Of a stretch of 64,000 nucleotides of DNA, positions 18,462 to 26,845 are shown in pieces (the first letter of the stretch is position 1; each line of letters opens with the position of its first letter). A program made the translations under genes and the position numbers. Origin of the DNA: UBA1952 sp965246785 (GTDB lineage: Bacteria; Bacteroidota; Bacteroidia; Chitinophagales; Chitinophagaceae); the NCBI GenBank assembly GCA_965246785.1, contig CBDFFM010000030.1:11549-75548 (forward strand). Direction: 5' to 3'. The notes under the pieces are model-generated. The model was given only the letters and a program-made list of their open reading frames with translations, was not told the DNA's origin and searched no databases.

Positions 18462-19328
18462 TCAGCAGTAAATGAGATAGTAAAAAGTGCCGAGCCACGC
18501 GGCAATGCACAATATTAGAAAGACGTCTTTATACAGCAAGGCGACTGGGGAGCCTGTGGCTTCCTTCACAATAGAAAGCTGGAGGTAGCGCATGATGCCG
18601 AGAAAAACAGGCAGGGCAGTGATGTACACATGAGCAGAGCCAATACGGGCCATTACTTCCGGCGAAACAGTATAGAGAATATAGGCAACGAGTGTGACCG
18701 AAAAGCTTACGGCCTTGGCGGCATCAATAAAGCCTTTGCTGTAACCGCCCTGTGCCACCCGCAGCAAAAGGTCTTCACTGCCTTCGCTTAATACGAGGTC
18801 GTCGCGTCGTTTTGCCAATGCTATGGAGAAGGAGAGCAGAAATGTGATGATGATAATCCAGTGGCTGAGCGGTACATGACATACCGCCCCGCCTGCCGCC
18901 AGCCGGAGTACAAAGCCGGCACTCACACAGCTCAGGTCTATCAAGGAGATGTTTTTAAGCCAGAATGAATACAGCAGGTTGAGCACCAGATACGCTATAA
19001 GCGTTGCTTCTACCATGCGGGGTAAAAAGCAGCAGCCAACAAGTCCCCCGGCGAAAAGCAGAATTGCTAGTACGCCTGCCTGCCGCTTACTGATTGCGCC
19101 GCTGGCAAGGGGTCGCAATCTCTTTTGAGGATGCAAACGGTCATTCGGCAAATCCACCCAATCATTTACTACATAAATGGTTGAGCTAAGCAGGCAAAAG
19201 CTCGCTACCGTAATAGCAAGTTGAGTGTACAGGACACTATCCAAATGAAAAATCCTGCCCGCGAAAAAAGCGGGCAGGATAATCGCGCCATTCTTAATCC
19301 AATGGGGGATACGCATCTGCCGAAGCAC
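18462..19328 (-). CDS. UbiA-family prenyltransferase, decaprenyl-phosphate phosphoribosyltransferase type (288 aa)
   Basis: An integral membrane protein with about eight hydrophobic helices. The first Asp-rich motif is NDWVDLPNDRLHPQKRLRP (N55, D59, D63). The second region LSFSIALAKRRDDL near residue 165 is the KRRxEL-like motif of DPPR synthases, which join phosphoribosyl diphosphate to polyprenyl phosphate. The start is GTG 19328, because the open frame upstream has no ATG, GTG or TTG; ATG 19316 is the alternative. It forms an operon with the HAD phosphatase. Family confidence is high; exact substrate moderate. Confidence 0.85.
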   Translation of the reverse strand: MLRQMRIPHWIKNGAIILPAFFAGRIFHLDSVLYTQLAITVASFCLLSSTIYVVNDWVDLPNDRLHPQKRLRPLASGAISKRQAGVLAILLFAGGLVGCCFLPRMVEATLIAYLVLNLLYSFWLKNISLIDLSCVSAGFVLRLAAGGAVCHVPLSHWIIIITFLLSFSIALAKRRDDLVLSEGSEDLLLRVAQGGYSKGFIDAAKAVSFSVTLVAYILYTVSPEVMARIGSAHVYITALPVFLGIMRYLQLSIVKEATGSPVALLYKDVFLILCIAAWLGTFYYLIYC

Positions 19329-19424
19329 AGCGGCAACGAAAGGCGGGCGCTTGATATTCGTGCTGCGGATGTCGTTGGATTTAAGGCTTACCTGTGAGGG
19401 AGAAAGTGCAGGAATGATTGTACA

Positions 19425-20303
19425 TCATCGCAGCTTTACAATTTTTATATAGTTGCTGGCATCAGCACCCGGGTCTGCTCCAATCACTGTGCTGCTGCTT
19501 GCAAGCCTAACGTAGAAGTAATCGCCCGCGCTCATATATATTAACCGTTGCAGCGCGCCGCGGCTCTTCCGTGGATTTTGAAGAACAGCCGAACCAGAGT
19601 AAAAGGTGCCGTAATAGCTGCTGCTGGAATTGCCTGTGCCGTTATAATCCAGCATAGGGATGCCGGCGATGGCAGAAGGACTGGCCGTGGGTTCAGCAGT
19701 CATCTGAATGTCCACAAAATATAGCCCAGCAGTGGTTGCCGTAAACTTGCTGGTGGTCTGGGTAGATGGGCCACCAGTGCCGGTACCGGAAATGGAAACA
19801 TTGGAAAAAGTGTTTCCTCCAGTAAGTACAGCAGGTGAGGTATTGGAACCGAAATAAATTGCATCAGGTAACGTAAGGGAGGAGCCAACCGAAGTAGTTT
19901 GGGCAGTGGTAATTGTTGCATATACTTCGTAAGAGGCCCCTACGCCCGTGCCCCAGCTAAGGTTAGTGCCATCGGTGGTCAGTACCTTGCCGGCATTGCC
20001 GGTCTGACTTGGCAGCGTTGTGCCACCGCCTACCGCCGTCCATGCGGTACCATCGTAGAAATAGAAGCCATTCAGCGTAATATCATACACCATCAACCCC
20101 GTGGCAGGCACGCTCACGCTATTCGCCGTTGCAATGTTGTTGCGCTGCGTAGTAGTCATGCGCGGCACGAGCATTCCCTTTGTAGTGGATGATACATCCA
20201 GCGCTGCCGTAGCAGTAGGTGTGGTGTTGATGCCCACGCTTTGGGCCGTCGCTGCCGCTGTTGCAAATAATGCCAGGGCGATTGTGAGGAAAAGTTGTTT
20301 CAT
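19425..20303 (-). CDS. Secreted C1q-like surface protein (292 aa)
   Basis: Signal peptide (ends AAATAQ) then a 95-residue segment almost identical to the gene at 21829-22608 (SVGINTTPTATAALDVSSTT; MLVPRMTTTQRNNIA; GLMVYDITLNGFYFYDGTAW). This segment is common in Bacteroidota exoproteins and tail-fibre-like proteins. Residues about 130-290 resemble a C1q/TNF-like jelly roll (AGLYFVDIQMTAEP; LIYMSAGDYFYVRL; the last residues are IKIVKLR). No T9SS sorting domain is seen. It is co-directional with the next two surface genes, 40 bases after the one before it. Confidence 0.75.
   Translation of the reverse strand: MKQLFLTIALALFATAAATAQSVGINTTPTATAALDVSSTTKGMLVPRMTTTQRNNIATANSVSVPATGLMVYDITLNGFYFYDGTAWTAVGGGTTLPSQTGNAGKVLTTDGTNLSWGTGVGASYEVYATITTAQTTSVGSSLTLPDAIYFGSNTSPAVLTGGNTFSNVSISGTGTGGPSTQTTSKFTATTAGLYFVDIQMTAEPTASPSAIAGIPMLDYNGTGNSSSSYYGTFYSGSAVLQNPRKSRGALQRLIYMSAGDYFYVRLASSSTVIGADPGADASNYIKIVKLR
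20029..20260 (-). repeat. Copy of a ~230-bp coding repeat shared with 22331-22560
   Basis: The DNA coding the common N-terminal segment of the two C1q-like proteins is close to identical to 22331-22560, differing mostly at third codon positions. The pair flanks the T9SS-sorted gene and could support recombination that deletes it. Confidence 0.75.
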
Positions 20304-20343
20304 GTCTGTGTTTATTTTAGTCGTTGAATGTTCTGTTTGAAAA

Positions 20344-21765
20344 TTATTGCTTTACAATTTTGTGGGCGCTGCCATCGGCAAGGCGGAGCGTGTATATGCC
20401 GGCAGGCCAGCTATGCACGTCCAGTATTGTGTTGCCTGTTGATAGTCCGAATTGGGTTATTACTCTGCCCTGCGCATCCAGCATTGTAGCGACCGTGTTG
20501 CCTAGGCTGCCAGCTGTGCAGTTTATGGTCAATTCAGCCGTCGCGGGCTGCGGATAAACTGCTATAGCGTTAGCCCCCTCGCCCGCATTGCGGCGCAGGG
20601 AAATGATTTGGCTGAAGCGCGATGCGCTGCCTTCGGTAATGCGAAGCCGGTAGTAGCTCACGCCTGCCAATGGCTGCCGGTCGTAAGCAATGTACTGGCT
20701 GTTGCTGCCTTTACCGGCAACATCCTGAAGCGCGGTAAAAGAGCTGCCGTTGGCGCTGCGCTCAACGCTAAAAGTTGTGGCTCCTGCATCCTCCATTGCT
20801 GTTGCCCAGTCTAAGCGATTGGCCCCGCCGTCCCCTCTGCCGGTAAACGCGAGGAGCGTAAGCGGCAGCGGGCTGGCTGTAGAAATGCTACCCAGCGTAA
20901 ATGGGCTGAATGTAGAGATGCTATTTCCTGTAACAGAACCATTGGCGGTAGTGCCGCTCACGCTTGTCGCGCCTTCATTGAGCCATTGGCCGCCGCTCAG
21001 GTGCGCCACACGAAGGTCTGCCGTATTTGCGATGCCTGTATTATTGTAGCTGTCAAAGTAGATGGTAACTGCGCCGGTGGCCGTGCCTGCGGGCGTTAAG
21101 TCCCAATATTCTTTGCGGTTCACAGCAACGAGCGGGGTGGATGATGAGCCGCCCGTGCCGAACGTGGCAGCACCGGGGTCGCTACCAAAATAGCGAGCCG
21201 TCATGCCGGCGCTATTTGCGCTGAGATTGATGCCTACCGGCTGATACTTTGACGCATTACCAACCGGATAGGTAAATGAGCCGGTGCCTCCTTTCTGTAC
21301 ATAGCCATCTACATGGCTGGCGTCTGTAGGTGTGCCGCTCACAGAGCCATTGGCCGTGAATACGACCGGATAGCTTGCATTCGTAGCGGTGACAAGGCCG
21401 GATGTGAATGTCATTGCGCCATCTACCTGCAAAGGTGTTGCAAGCGTAATGCCTGCGGCGTTATTCACCACCACATCTTTAGCCACTACAGGCGATGTGC
21501 CGCTGAGTGTCTGCGCAGCAGAGCCGTTGAGTGTCAGGTTGCTGCCGCTGGGCGCGGTGAGGGTGCCATTATTGAGCGTATTGCCCGATACGTTCAGTGT
21601 GCCACTGTTGTTAATGGTACTGCCTGTGGCATTGGTCAGGTCGCCGACTACATACACGGTGGTGCTGCTGCTGATATTGAGCGTTGCGCCATTGTTGTAG
21701 AGGGCCTGGGCGGTGCCTGCGAGGGGCAGGGCGAGTGCTGCTATAAGGATGGATATGCGGTGCAT
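20344..21765 (-). CDS. T9SS type A sorted surface protein (473 aa)
   Basis: Signal peptide (ends AGTAQ). Residues 20-170 are a repetitive Ser/Thr/Asn-rich beta helix (GSTINNSGTLNVSGNTLNNG). A middle domain has the KEYWDLTP motif seen in many Bacteroidota exoproteins. Then come LPLTLLAFTG (fibronectin-like) and a final sorting domain (IAVYPQPATAELTINC; PAGIYTLRLADGSAHKIVKQ). T9SS export and surface attachment follow from family knowledge. It lies between the two C1q-like genes, all on the minus strand, so the three probably form one surface operon. Confidence 0.85.
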   Translation of the reverse strand: MHRISILIAALALPLAGTAQALYNNGATLNISSSTTVYVVGDLTNATGSTINNSGTLNVSGNTLNNGTLTAPSGSNLTLNGSAAQTLSGTSPVVAKDVVVNNAAGITLATPLQVDGAMTFTSGLVTATNASYPVVFTANGSVSGTPTDASHVDGYVQKGGTGSFTYPVGNASKYQPVGINLSANSAGMTARYFGSDPGAATFGTGGSSSTPLVAVNRKEYWDLTPAGTATGAVTIYFDSYNNTGIANTADLRVAHLSGGQWLNEGATSVSGTTANGSVTGNSISTFSPFTLGSISTASPLPLTLLAFTGRGDGGANRLDWATAMEDAGATTFSVERSANGSSFTALQDVAGKGSNSQYIAYDRQPLAGVSYYRLRITEGSASRFSQIISLRRNAGEGANAIAVYPQPATAELTINCTAGSLGNTVATMLDAQGRVITQFGLSTGNTILDVHSWPAGIYTLRLADGSAHKIVKQ

Positions 21766-21828
21766 GAGGTTGCTTGTTTTTTGGAGAATGATTTGATGCG
21801 TGACGACACCAACGACGGCAGAAGAAAA

Positions 21829-22608
21829 TTAGTTCAGCTTCACTACCGTCAGCTTGCAGCTACCATCATTCTTAATGGTCGCAGTTGTAGCGCTGTTTGC
21901 AGATAGCCCTTTAATTACAAAAGAGTCACCGGCATTGAGGTACACCGTAGCGGTTATTTCTCCCCTGCCTTTCAGGCCCGACGGGAAGTTGGCATTTGCC
22001 ACAACCGGATAGGGGCCATACACATCGGTCGCATTAATGAAACTGGAGGAGCTGCCGTTTGGCGTAATCTCTATTTTAAACCAAGTCCCTACGGTATTTG
22101 AGGCAGGTGATTGGTCAGCGGATATTGCCCGCACCTGCACGTAGTAAAGCCCGGCTTGCCCGGTACCTACGGTGTAGGTATTTGTGCTTGTAGAATAGCT
22201 GCCCAGCGTTGGCGTTGTAACTACGTTGTCAAACACAATTACGTCGCCGGTATTTGTGCCCTGCGCATTGGCAGGCGTTTGCGTTGCAGCAATTTTTGTA
22301 GCTACGAGTTCTAACTTTGCGCCTCCTGTGCCGCCGCCAACTGCCGTCCAAGCCGTGCCATTGTAGAAGTAGAAAGCATTCAGGGTGATATCATACACCA
22401 TCAGCCCTGTGGCAGGCACACTTACGCTGTTAGCCGTTGCAATGTTGTTGCGCTGCGTAGTGGTCATGCGCGGCACCAGCATGCCTTTGGTAGTGGATGA
22501 TACATCCAGCGCGGCGGTGGCGGTAGGCGTGGTGTTGATGCCTACGCTTTGTGCATGTGCTGCCAGTACGGCAAGAGAGAGAACAAGGGTGGTAAAAAGG
22601 CGTTTCAT
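21829..22608 (-). CDS. Secreted C1q-like surface protein (259 aa), paralogue of 19425-20303
   Basis: The start is ATG 22608 (MKRLFTTLVLSLAVLAAHAQ, a clean signal peptide). A longer frame from 22704 would translate the operator repeats and is rejected. Residues 20-110 match the paralogue at 19425-20303; the C-terminal jelly-roll-like part differs (AGLYYVQVRAISADQSP; TVYLNAGDSFVIKGLSA). A C-terminal exchange domain on a shared N-terminal stem suggests diversification of a surface adhesin or fibre. The promoter region is shared with the divergent two-component system and holds 21-bp-period direct repeats, so it is a likely target of that system. Confidence 0.75.
   Translation of the reverse strand: MKRLFTTLVLSLAVLAAHAQSVGINTTPTATAALDVSSTTKGMLVPRMTTTQRNNIATANSVSVPATGLMVYDITLNAFYFYNGTAWTAVGGGTGGAKLELVATKIAATQTPANAQGTNTGDVIVFDNVVTTPTLGSYSTSTNTYTVGTGQAGLYYVQVRAISADQSPASNTVGTWFKIEITPNGSSSSFINATDVYGPYPVVANANFPSGLKGRGEITATVYLNAGDSFVIKGLSANSATTATIKNDGSCKLTVVKLN
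22331..22560 (-). repeat. Copy of a ~230-bp coding repeat shared with 20029-20260
   Basis: Second copy of the N-terminal coding repeat of the paralogous surface genes, in the same orientation. Both copies carry the long identical run around ATATCATACACCATCA. Confidence 0.75.
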
Positions 22609-22667
22609 TGCGGTTGTTTTTTTAGAAACCCCAAAGAAAGTCCAGTCAATCCGCAAGCGTTTGAAAA

Positions 22668-22704
22668 TGAGCACTTGTGACAAAACTTTGAGCACTTGTG
22701 ACAA
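22668..22704. promoter_or_regulatory. Direct repeat TGAGCACTTGTGACAA, period 21 bp, in a divergent promoter
   Basis: Perfect 16-base copies at 22668-22683 and 22689-22704 lie exactly 21 bases apart, between the surface gene starting at 22608 and the kinase starting at 22758. A minus-strand -7-like box (TTTCTTTG, near 22635) lies on the side of the surface gene, putting the repeats just upstream as for an activator. The neighbouring system ends in a LytTR response regulator, the natural candidate for binding. An inverted copy is at 13044-13080. Confidence 0.6.
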
Positions 22705-22757
22705 TTCTCAAGGCTGCTTACCGCTGAAAACTTCATCACCTTTGTCCACTTCCCATT

Positions 22758-24443
22758 TTGCACACACTTACGTTATTAGCCTCTTTCCGCCTTTGGCGCT
22801 CGCCTGCGCGGGGCGTAATGATGTGCGCCACCCTGTTCTTCAGCGCCTTGCACGTGCAGGCATCGCCCGACACTGCTGCCTTCAATGCCCTTATCCGCCG
22901 GGGCAATGCGGTGTATGCTGAGAAGGCTGGCTATGCCACCTTTACCCAAAGCCTACGCTACTTTGACTCTGCCCAGATAATCGCTGAGCACAGCGGCGAC
23001 ACGCTGATGCTTGCAAAGGCCACCGCAGCGCGTGGACGCATCTATGACGCATGGAACCGCGAGCCGCATAAAACCGTGGAGCTTTTCAGCAAAGCCGCAG
23101 ACCTCTACCGGCAGGCAGGAGACGAAGGATATTACTTCTACCTGACCCATCTTGTAGCACACGCCTACGATAAGATGGGCGATAGTGTAGGTGCTACCGG
23201 CGTATTGCGGAGGATGCTGCGCGAGCTTGCCGGGCGCGATACGGCTACGTTGCATCATTACAGTTTCCTGTGCGAAATGGCGCTGATTGCTACACAGGTA
23301 CGCGCATATGCGCTTGCCGATACCATCCTGCATACACTTACCCGCCGTTCGTGGATTACAAACGACCCGGACAGCTACAACTTCTTAGACCATTACTACC
23401 TTACCCAAAGCAGGCTGGATATATACTGGCGTAATATGCCGCGCTCGCCCTACCTGGATTCGCTGACGATTGCATACTCCCGCGTACCGCCCCTTTATGA
23501 CAGGATGTTCTATGCCAGTGAGCTTGCTGATATGTATGGCGCGATAGAAGATTATGGGTCAGCCTACCACTTTCGCAGCATCCAAAGTACACTTACCGAC
23601 AGCCTTGCGAAGGGCAACGATTTTGAGCAGATGCAGCGTGCGCTGATTGTTAGTGAGACCGCCGCTGAGCGCCGCCGTATGGAATATGAGCAAGCCACAA
23701 GCCGCGCACGAACACAGGTTATCTGGGTATTGGGCGCGCTGCTTGCCGTTATCACATTGCTTAGCATCTATCTCCTCCGTCGCAATAAGAAATACAGGGC
23801 GCAGTCGCGCCATTTGGAAAAGCTGAATGGAGCGCTGGATGCGCAGGTGAATAAAATAGAAGTGCTGAACAAAGAAATCCAGCACCGTGTAAAGAACAAC
23901 CTCTACACCATCTACAGCCTCCTGCACATGCAGCAGGACAGCACTGACAACGAAGAAGTGATTGCACACCTGGAAGCGGCACGGCTGCGCGTGGAAAGCG
24001 TTGCAGCCCTGCATGACCACCTTCTGGCCGGCTCCGACACTGTGGACTTCAGCGGGTATGTCAAAACGCTCATCACCAAGATTGTGAGCTGCTATGCCGA
24101 CCGGCGGGGCGTTGTAACGCACATCAATACAGAGCCAGTGAGCCTGCCGGTCAATACTTCCTTTGCACTTTCGCTGATACTGAACGAGTGGATTACCAAT
24201 TCCATAAAATATGCGGCAGTGCCGGGCGAGGTCGTCAATATGGACTTGCGCATTGTCAACGGCGACGGGGAAGTGTGCATTGACTATGCTGACGATGGTG
24301 AACTGCCGGGCAAGCCCGCTGGCAGAGCCGGGCTGGGCACAGACATCGTGCGACTGCTCACGGCACAGGTAAAAGGAAAACTTACGATGGTTGGCGGCCA
24401 TCCATATCGTTACAACCTTTGCATCCCCAATGAACAACAGTAG
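22758..24443 (+). CDS. HisKA_2 sensor histidine kinase with TPR-like sensor (561 aa)
   Basis: N-terminal hydrophobic leader, TPR-like helical sensor (about 40-290), membrane segment near 315-335 (VIWVLGALLAVITLLSIYLL), a coiled coil, then a HisKA_2 kinase domain with the motif LNKEIQHRVKNNL (His near residue 376) and an HATPase domain (LILNEWITNSIKYA; GLGTDIVRLL). It should sense an outside or membrane signal and phosphorylate the LytTR regulator that overlaps its 3' end by 14 bases. The start may be TTG 22758 or, more simply, ATG 22818, which gives a short signal peptide (MMCATLFFSALHVQA). Its divergent promoter carries the 21-bp repeats. Confidence 0.88.
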   Translation: MHTLTLLASFRLWRSPARGVMMCATLFFSALHVQASPDTAAFNALIRRGNAVYAEKAGYATFTQSLRYFDSAQIIAEHSGDTLMLAKATAARGRIYDAWNREPHKTVELFSKAADLYRQAGDEGYYFYLTHLVAHAYDKMGDSVGATGVLRRMLRELAGRDTATLHHYSFLCEMALIATQVRAYALADTILHTLTRRSWITNDPDSYNFLDHYYLTQSRLDIYWRNMPRSPYLDSLTIAYSRVPPLYDRMFYASELADMYGAIEDYGSAYHFRSIQSTLTDSLAKGNDFEQMQRALIVSETAAERRRMEYEQATSRARTQVIWVLGALLAVITLLSIYLLRRNKKYRAQSRHLEKLNGALDAQVNKIEVLNKEIQHRVKNNLYTIYSLLHMQQDSTDNEEVIAHLEAARLRVESVAALHDHLLAGSDTVDFSGYVKTLITKIVSCYADRRGVVTHINTEPVSLPVNTSFALSLILNEWITNSIKYAAVPGEVVNMDLRIVNGDGEVCIDYADDGELPGKPAGRAGLGTDIVRLLTAQVKGKLTMVGGHPYRYNLCIPNEQQ

Positions 24444-25215
24444 CCGCATCAGAATCGCCATTGTAGAAGACGAGGCGCTCATAGCCGATGAGATACGCCG
24501 CGCATTGGAAGGGCTGGGCTACGAGGTAAGCGGCATCTACTACGATTACACCTCGGCAGCTGCCGCCATCGCTACTGTTGATGCCGACCTTTTTATGCTG
24601 GACATCAATCTTGGTAGCAAAGGGGAGCATGGTGGCATTGCGCTTGCGGCATTAATCAAGGCGACAGCTCCAAAACCTTTTATTTTTCTCACGGCCTACA
24701 GCGACAAAGACACGATTGCAAAAGCAACCGCGTTGCACCCGGCCAATTACCTTATTAAGCCAGTGAATCCGGCGGCGCTGTTTGCCGCAATACAACTCTC
24801 TATTGCAAAGTCGGATGCATCGCAACAAGACAAGGGGATACAACGTGACGATAGTCTGCCTCACTACTTCTACGCCAAAGTAGGAGGCCGAACTACACAG
24901 CTCTTTTGGCGAGATGTTTATGCGATGGAAGCAAGCAAAAACTATGTGCTCGTCTATTCAACAGCCCATAGTGGCGAGTACCCCATCCGTGGCAGTATAA
25001 ACTTCGTACTGGATAGTCTGGTGCCCGAAGGCCTGCGTAACGACTTCTTCAGGATGGGCCGCAACCTGTGTCTGAGCCGTGCACACATAACCCATGCTAA
25101 CGAAGCTCAAATAATTTGCGGAGAACGGTTGTTTGAAAATGGTGGCAGGCTTACGGAAAGCCAGCTTGTGATGCTGATTAGTTCTATGTCTGATGATAAA
25201 CGGGCTACAAATTAG
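24430..25215 (+). CDS. LytTR-family response regulator (261 aa)
   Basis: Receiver domain at residues 7-125 (IRIAIVEDEALIADEI; phospho-acceptor D58 in LFMLDINLG; K110 in NYLIKPVNP) and LytTR DNA-binding domain at about 145-255 (QLFWRDVYAMEASKNYVLVY; FRMGRNLCLSRAHITHANEA). The start ATG 24430 lies inside the kinase stop region, a translational-coupling overlap. An upstream in-frame ATG at 24391 would extend into the kinase domain and is less likely. LytTR proteins bind paired direct repeats two helical turns apart, which fits 22668-22704. Possible targets are its own operon, the divergent surface genes and the YfhO-like gene. Confidence 0.9.
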   Translation: MNNSSRIRIAIVEDEALIADEIRRALEGLGYEVSGIYYDYTSAAAAIATVDADLFMLDINLGSKGEHGGIALAALIKATAPKPFIFLTAYSDKDTIAKATALHPANYLIKPVNPAALFAAIQLSIAKSDASQQDKGIQRDDSLPHYFYAKVGGRTTQLFWRDVYAMEASKNYVLVYSTAHSGEYPIRGSINFVLDSLVPEGLRNDFFRMGRNLCLSRAHITHANEAQIICGERLFENGGRLTESQLVMLISSMSDDKRATN

Positions 25216-25299
25216 GGTGTAGGGTTAGTTTGAATGGCTCACGCCGCTTTGCGCTTTTGCTATGGAGATTCCGCTTTTAGTGAATTATTCCACCCTAAT

Positions 25300-25307
25300 T
25301 ATCTTTA
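25300..25307 (+). promoter_or_regulatory. Bacteroidota-type -7 box (TATCTTTA)
   Basis: TATCTTTA matches TAnnTTTG at all but the last base and lies 31 bases before ATG 25339. It supports that ATG rather than an earlier in-frame ATG at 25234. No clear -33 box is seen. Confidence 0.4.
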
Positions 25308-25338
25308 TAGCAGCGTCAAAAGCACCACCACATCATCC

Positions 25339-26112
25339 ATGGATACCTCCGAAAGCCTGCCTGTCAAGCTCTACTATGATTTAATTGGAGAGGCAGAAGC
25401 CGCTGCACGGAAAGCCATATCCATGACCACGCTACTGCAAAAAGAAATGGGTCTATTCCTTGAGACTTTAGCGGACGAGCGGGGCCGTCTTGCAGCATTA
25501 GAAGCGAAGCTAAAGGCAATACAGCAAACCTATATTTATGCCCCTTTTACAGAGCTTCTCTACGATGATTATTACGGTGAATTGAATATAGACGGCTTAA
25601 GGAAATGGGAAGAGCACACTGAAATTAAAGCCGTCATTACATGGCTCCAAAAGAACGGCGTAGCAATTGATAATGACCTTTCCGAGTATGATTACCGGAT
25701 AGTGAAAGGGGCAATGGAGGAAGAATATGAACGCTTCTGTTACGCTAAAGCAGCCATTGATTACCTGCAAACTGCAATCTGGAAACTGGAAGGCCGCATG
25801 GCTCTTGCAGCAGGCTATAAAGCTGATACCGGCCTCCGCTGGAATCTTACTTCAAAATCACCTTTCACAAAGACTGATTTTGAGAATTTGATGAGCTCCC
25901 TTTGGGAAAAGAAATTCATCACCCACACTTCCGGTAAAAAGGAAGTGGCCATGAAAGCCCTGTATGGCGTGTTTGATTTACCAGTACCCGAAAAAATCGG
26001 TACAAACAGGCATAAAGCCAAAGCCGCCGGTACTACTTCAGAGGGTAGCTACGAGATTTTTGACAGGCTTAAAGCCGCTCATCAGCAATACCTTACCACG
26101 AACGTAAGGTAA
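25339..26112 (+). CDS. Hypothetical protein, faintly RteC-like (257 aa)
   Basis: A soluble, helical protein with coiled-coil character at residues about 10-60 (EAEAAARKAISMTTLLQKEM) and a YDDYYGELNIDGLRKWEE segment. The final third (GLRWNLTSKSPFTKTDFENL, then KEVAMKALYGVFDL) has the layout of the RteC C-terminal region of Bacteroidota mobile elements, but the match is weak. It sits at the left of the AT-richer stretch that ends in the serine recombinase, so it may belong to the same element. The start is supported by the -7 box at 25300. Confidence 0.55.
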   Translation: MDTSESLPVKLYYDLIGEAEAAARKAISMTTLLQKEMGLFLETLADERGRLAALEAKLKAIQQTYIYAPFTELLYDDYYGELNIDGLRKWEEHTEIKAVITWLQKNGVAIDNDLSEYDYRIVKGAMEEEYERFCYAKAAIDYLQTAIWKLEGRMALAAGYKADTGLRWNLTSKSPFTKTDFENLMSSLWEKKFITHTSGKKEVAMKALYGVFDLPVPEKIGTNRHKAKAAGTTSEGSYEIFDRLKAAHQQYLTTNVR

Positions 26113-26276
26113 GTCACGGAGGTAGTACACTGCCTTACCAGAACCGCTTCCGTTTGGTTGCTATTTGCGGTCATAATCAATCTTAATTATGACCCCAAAC
26201 AGCAACCATTCTGCGTTTTTTCAGGCCTTAAGAGCTTTCAAAACAGGCTTTTTGCGCCCCTGAAAACCTCGGCCAA

Positions 26277-26309
26277 TTCGGGAAAGTTCAGGCCCAACTC
26301 GGGAAAGTT
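26277..26309. promoter_or_regulatory. Direct repeat yTCGGGAAAGTT, period 21 bp, with a third half-copy
   Basis: TTCGGGAAAGTT (26277-26288) and CTCGGGAAAGTT (26298-26309) are exactly 21 bases apart, each preceded by GGCC(C)AA. A weaker copy, GCCCAAAGCGGGAAAG, is at 26331-26346 (39 bases on). The spacing equals that of the two LytTR-like elements, with unrelated sequence. It could be an operator, or recombinase or replication sites of the element. Confidence 0.4.
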
Positions 26310-26473
26310 TAAAACATCAGGTAACATGTCGCCCAAAGCGGGAAAGCAGTTTTATGCGCCGTCACATCTTTGAATAGTTCAGCACAAAGCAAACACGCAC
26401 TTCCTCGTCCGTAACATCTGACGCAACAATGCACCAACCTGAATGACCTTCTTAAATCCTTAAACGCATACCC

Positions 26474-26793
26474 ATGAAAAACAATAATCCAAAGTGTTCG
26501 CTTGTAACACAGCTATCGCCAACAGTTGCAAACCGTGCGGACGTTTGCGGAAGTGTAAGTGCTATAAAGTGCCGCCTACCATGACTGGCTCCAACTACCA
26601 AAGCCGGAAGGCGCTACTCAGCTCTATATTGAAACGTTCCAGCTTGCGGGTATGACCTGTGATACCGATGAGAAATTCAATCAGCGGCTTAGCAGTTGAA
26701 AGAAGTGGCCCAGCAGCTTAAAGAATTAGTCCGAGAAATTTCGAACACTTCCAGAGTGATTGTGCTTTCGCCAAAACTTGTTCATCAACGCTA
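26474..26793 (+). pseudogene. Broken small coding sequence
   Basis: ATG 26474 opens a short frame (MKNNNPKCSLVTQLSP). Convincing protein-like stretches follow in other frames: CKPCGRLRKCKCYKVPPT, then DWLQLPKPEGATQLYIET, then KEVAQQLKELVREISN and VIVLSPKLVHQR before a stop near 26793. Together they suggest one gene of about 100 codons with at least two frame changes. Function unknown. Confidence 0.35.
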
Positions 26794-26845
26794 GACCACA
26801 AGCTTATTGATAAGCGACGCGCGCGTATGTTAGTAATTTTTACCC

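Larger units (their letters stand above)
26113..26845. other. Gene-poor stretch of the putative element
   Basis: This 730-base AT-rich stretch has no intact gene. It contains the repeats at 26277-26309 and the broken coding trace at 26474-26793. A 71-codon frame at 26158-26373 runs through the repeats and looks like chance. Confidence 0.5.

Noticed and set aside
22609..22704. N-terminal extension of the surface gene to ATG 22704
   Set aside because: It would translate the perfect operator repeats and a promoter box, and it hides the clean signal peptide that starts at 22608.
26158..26373. 71-codon frame as a gene
   Set aside because: It consists mainly of the direct repeats; no promoter or family evidence.
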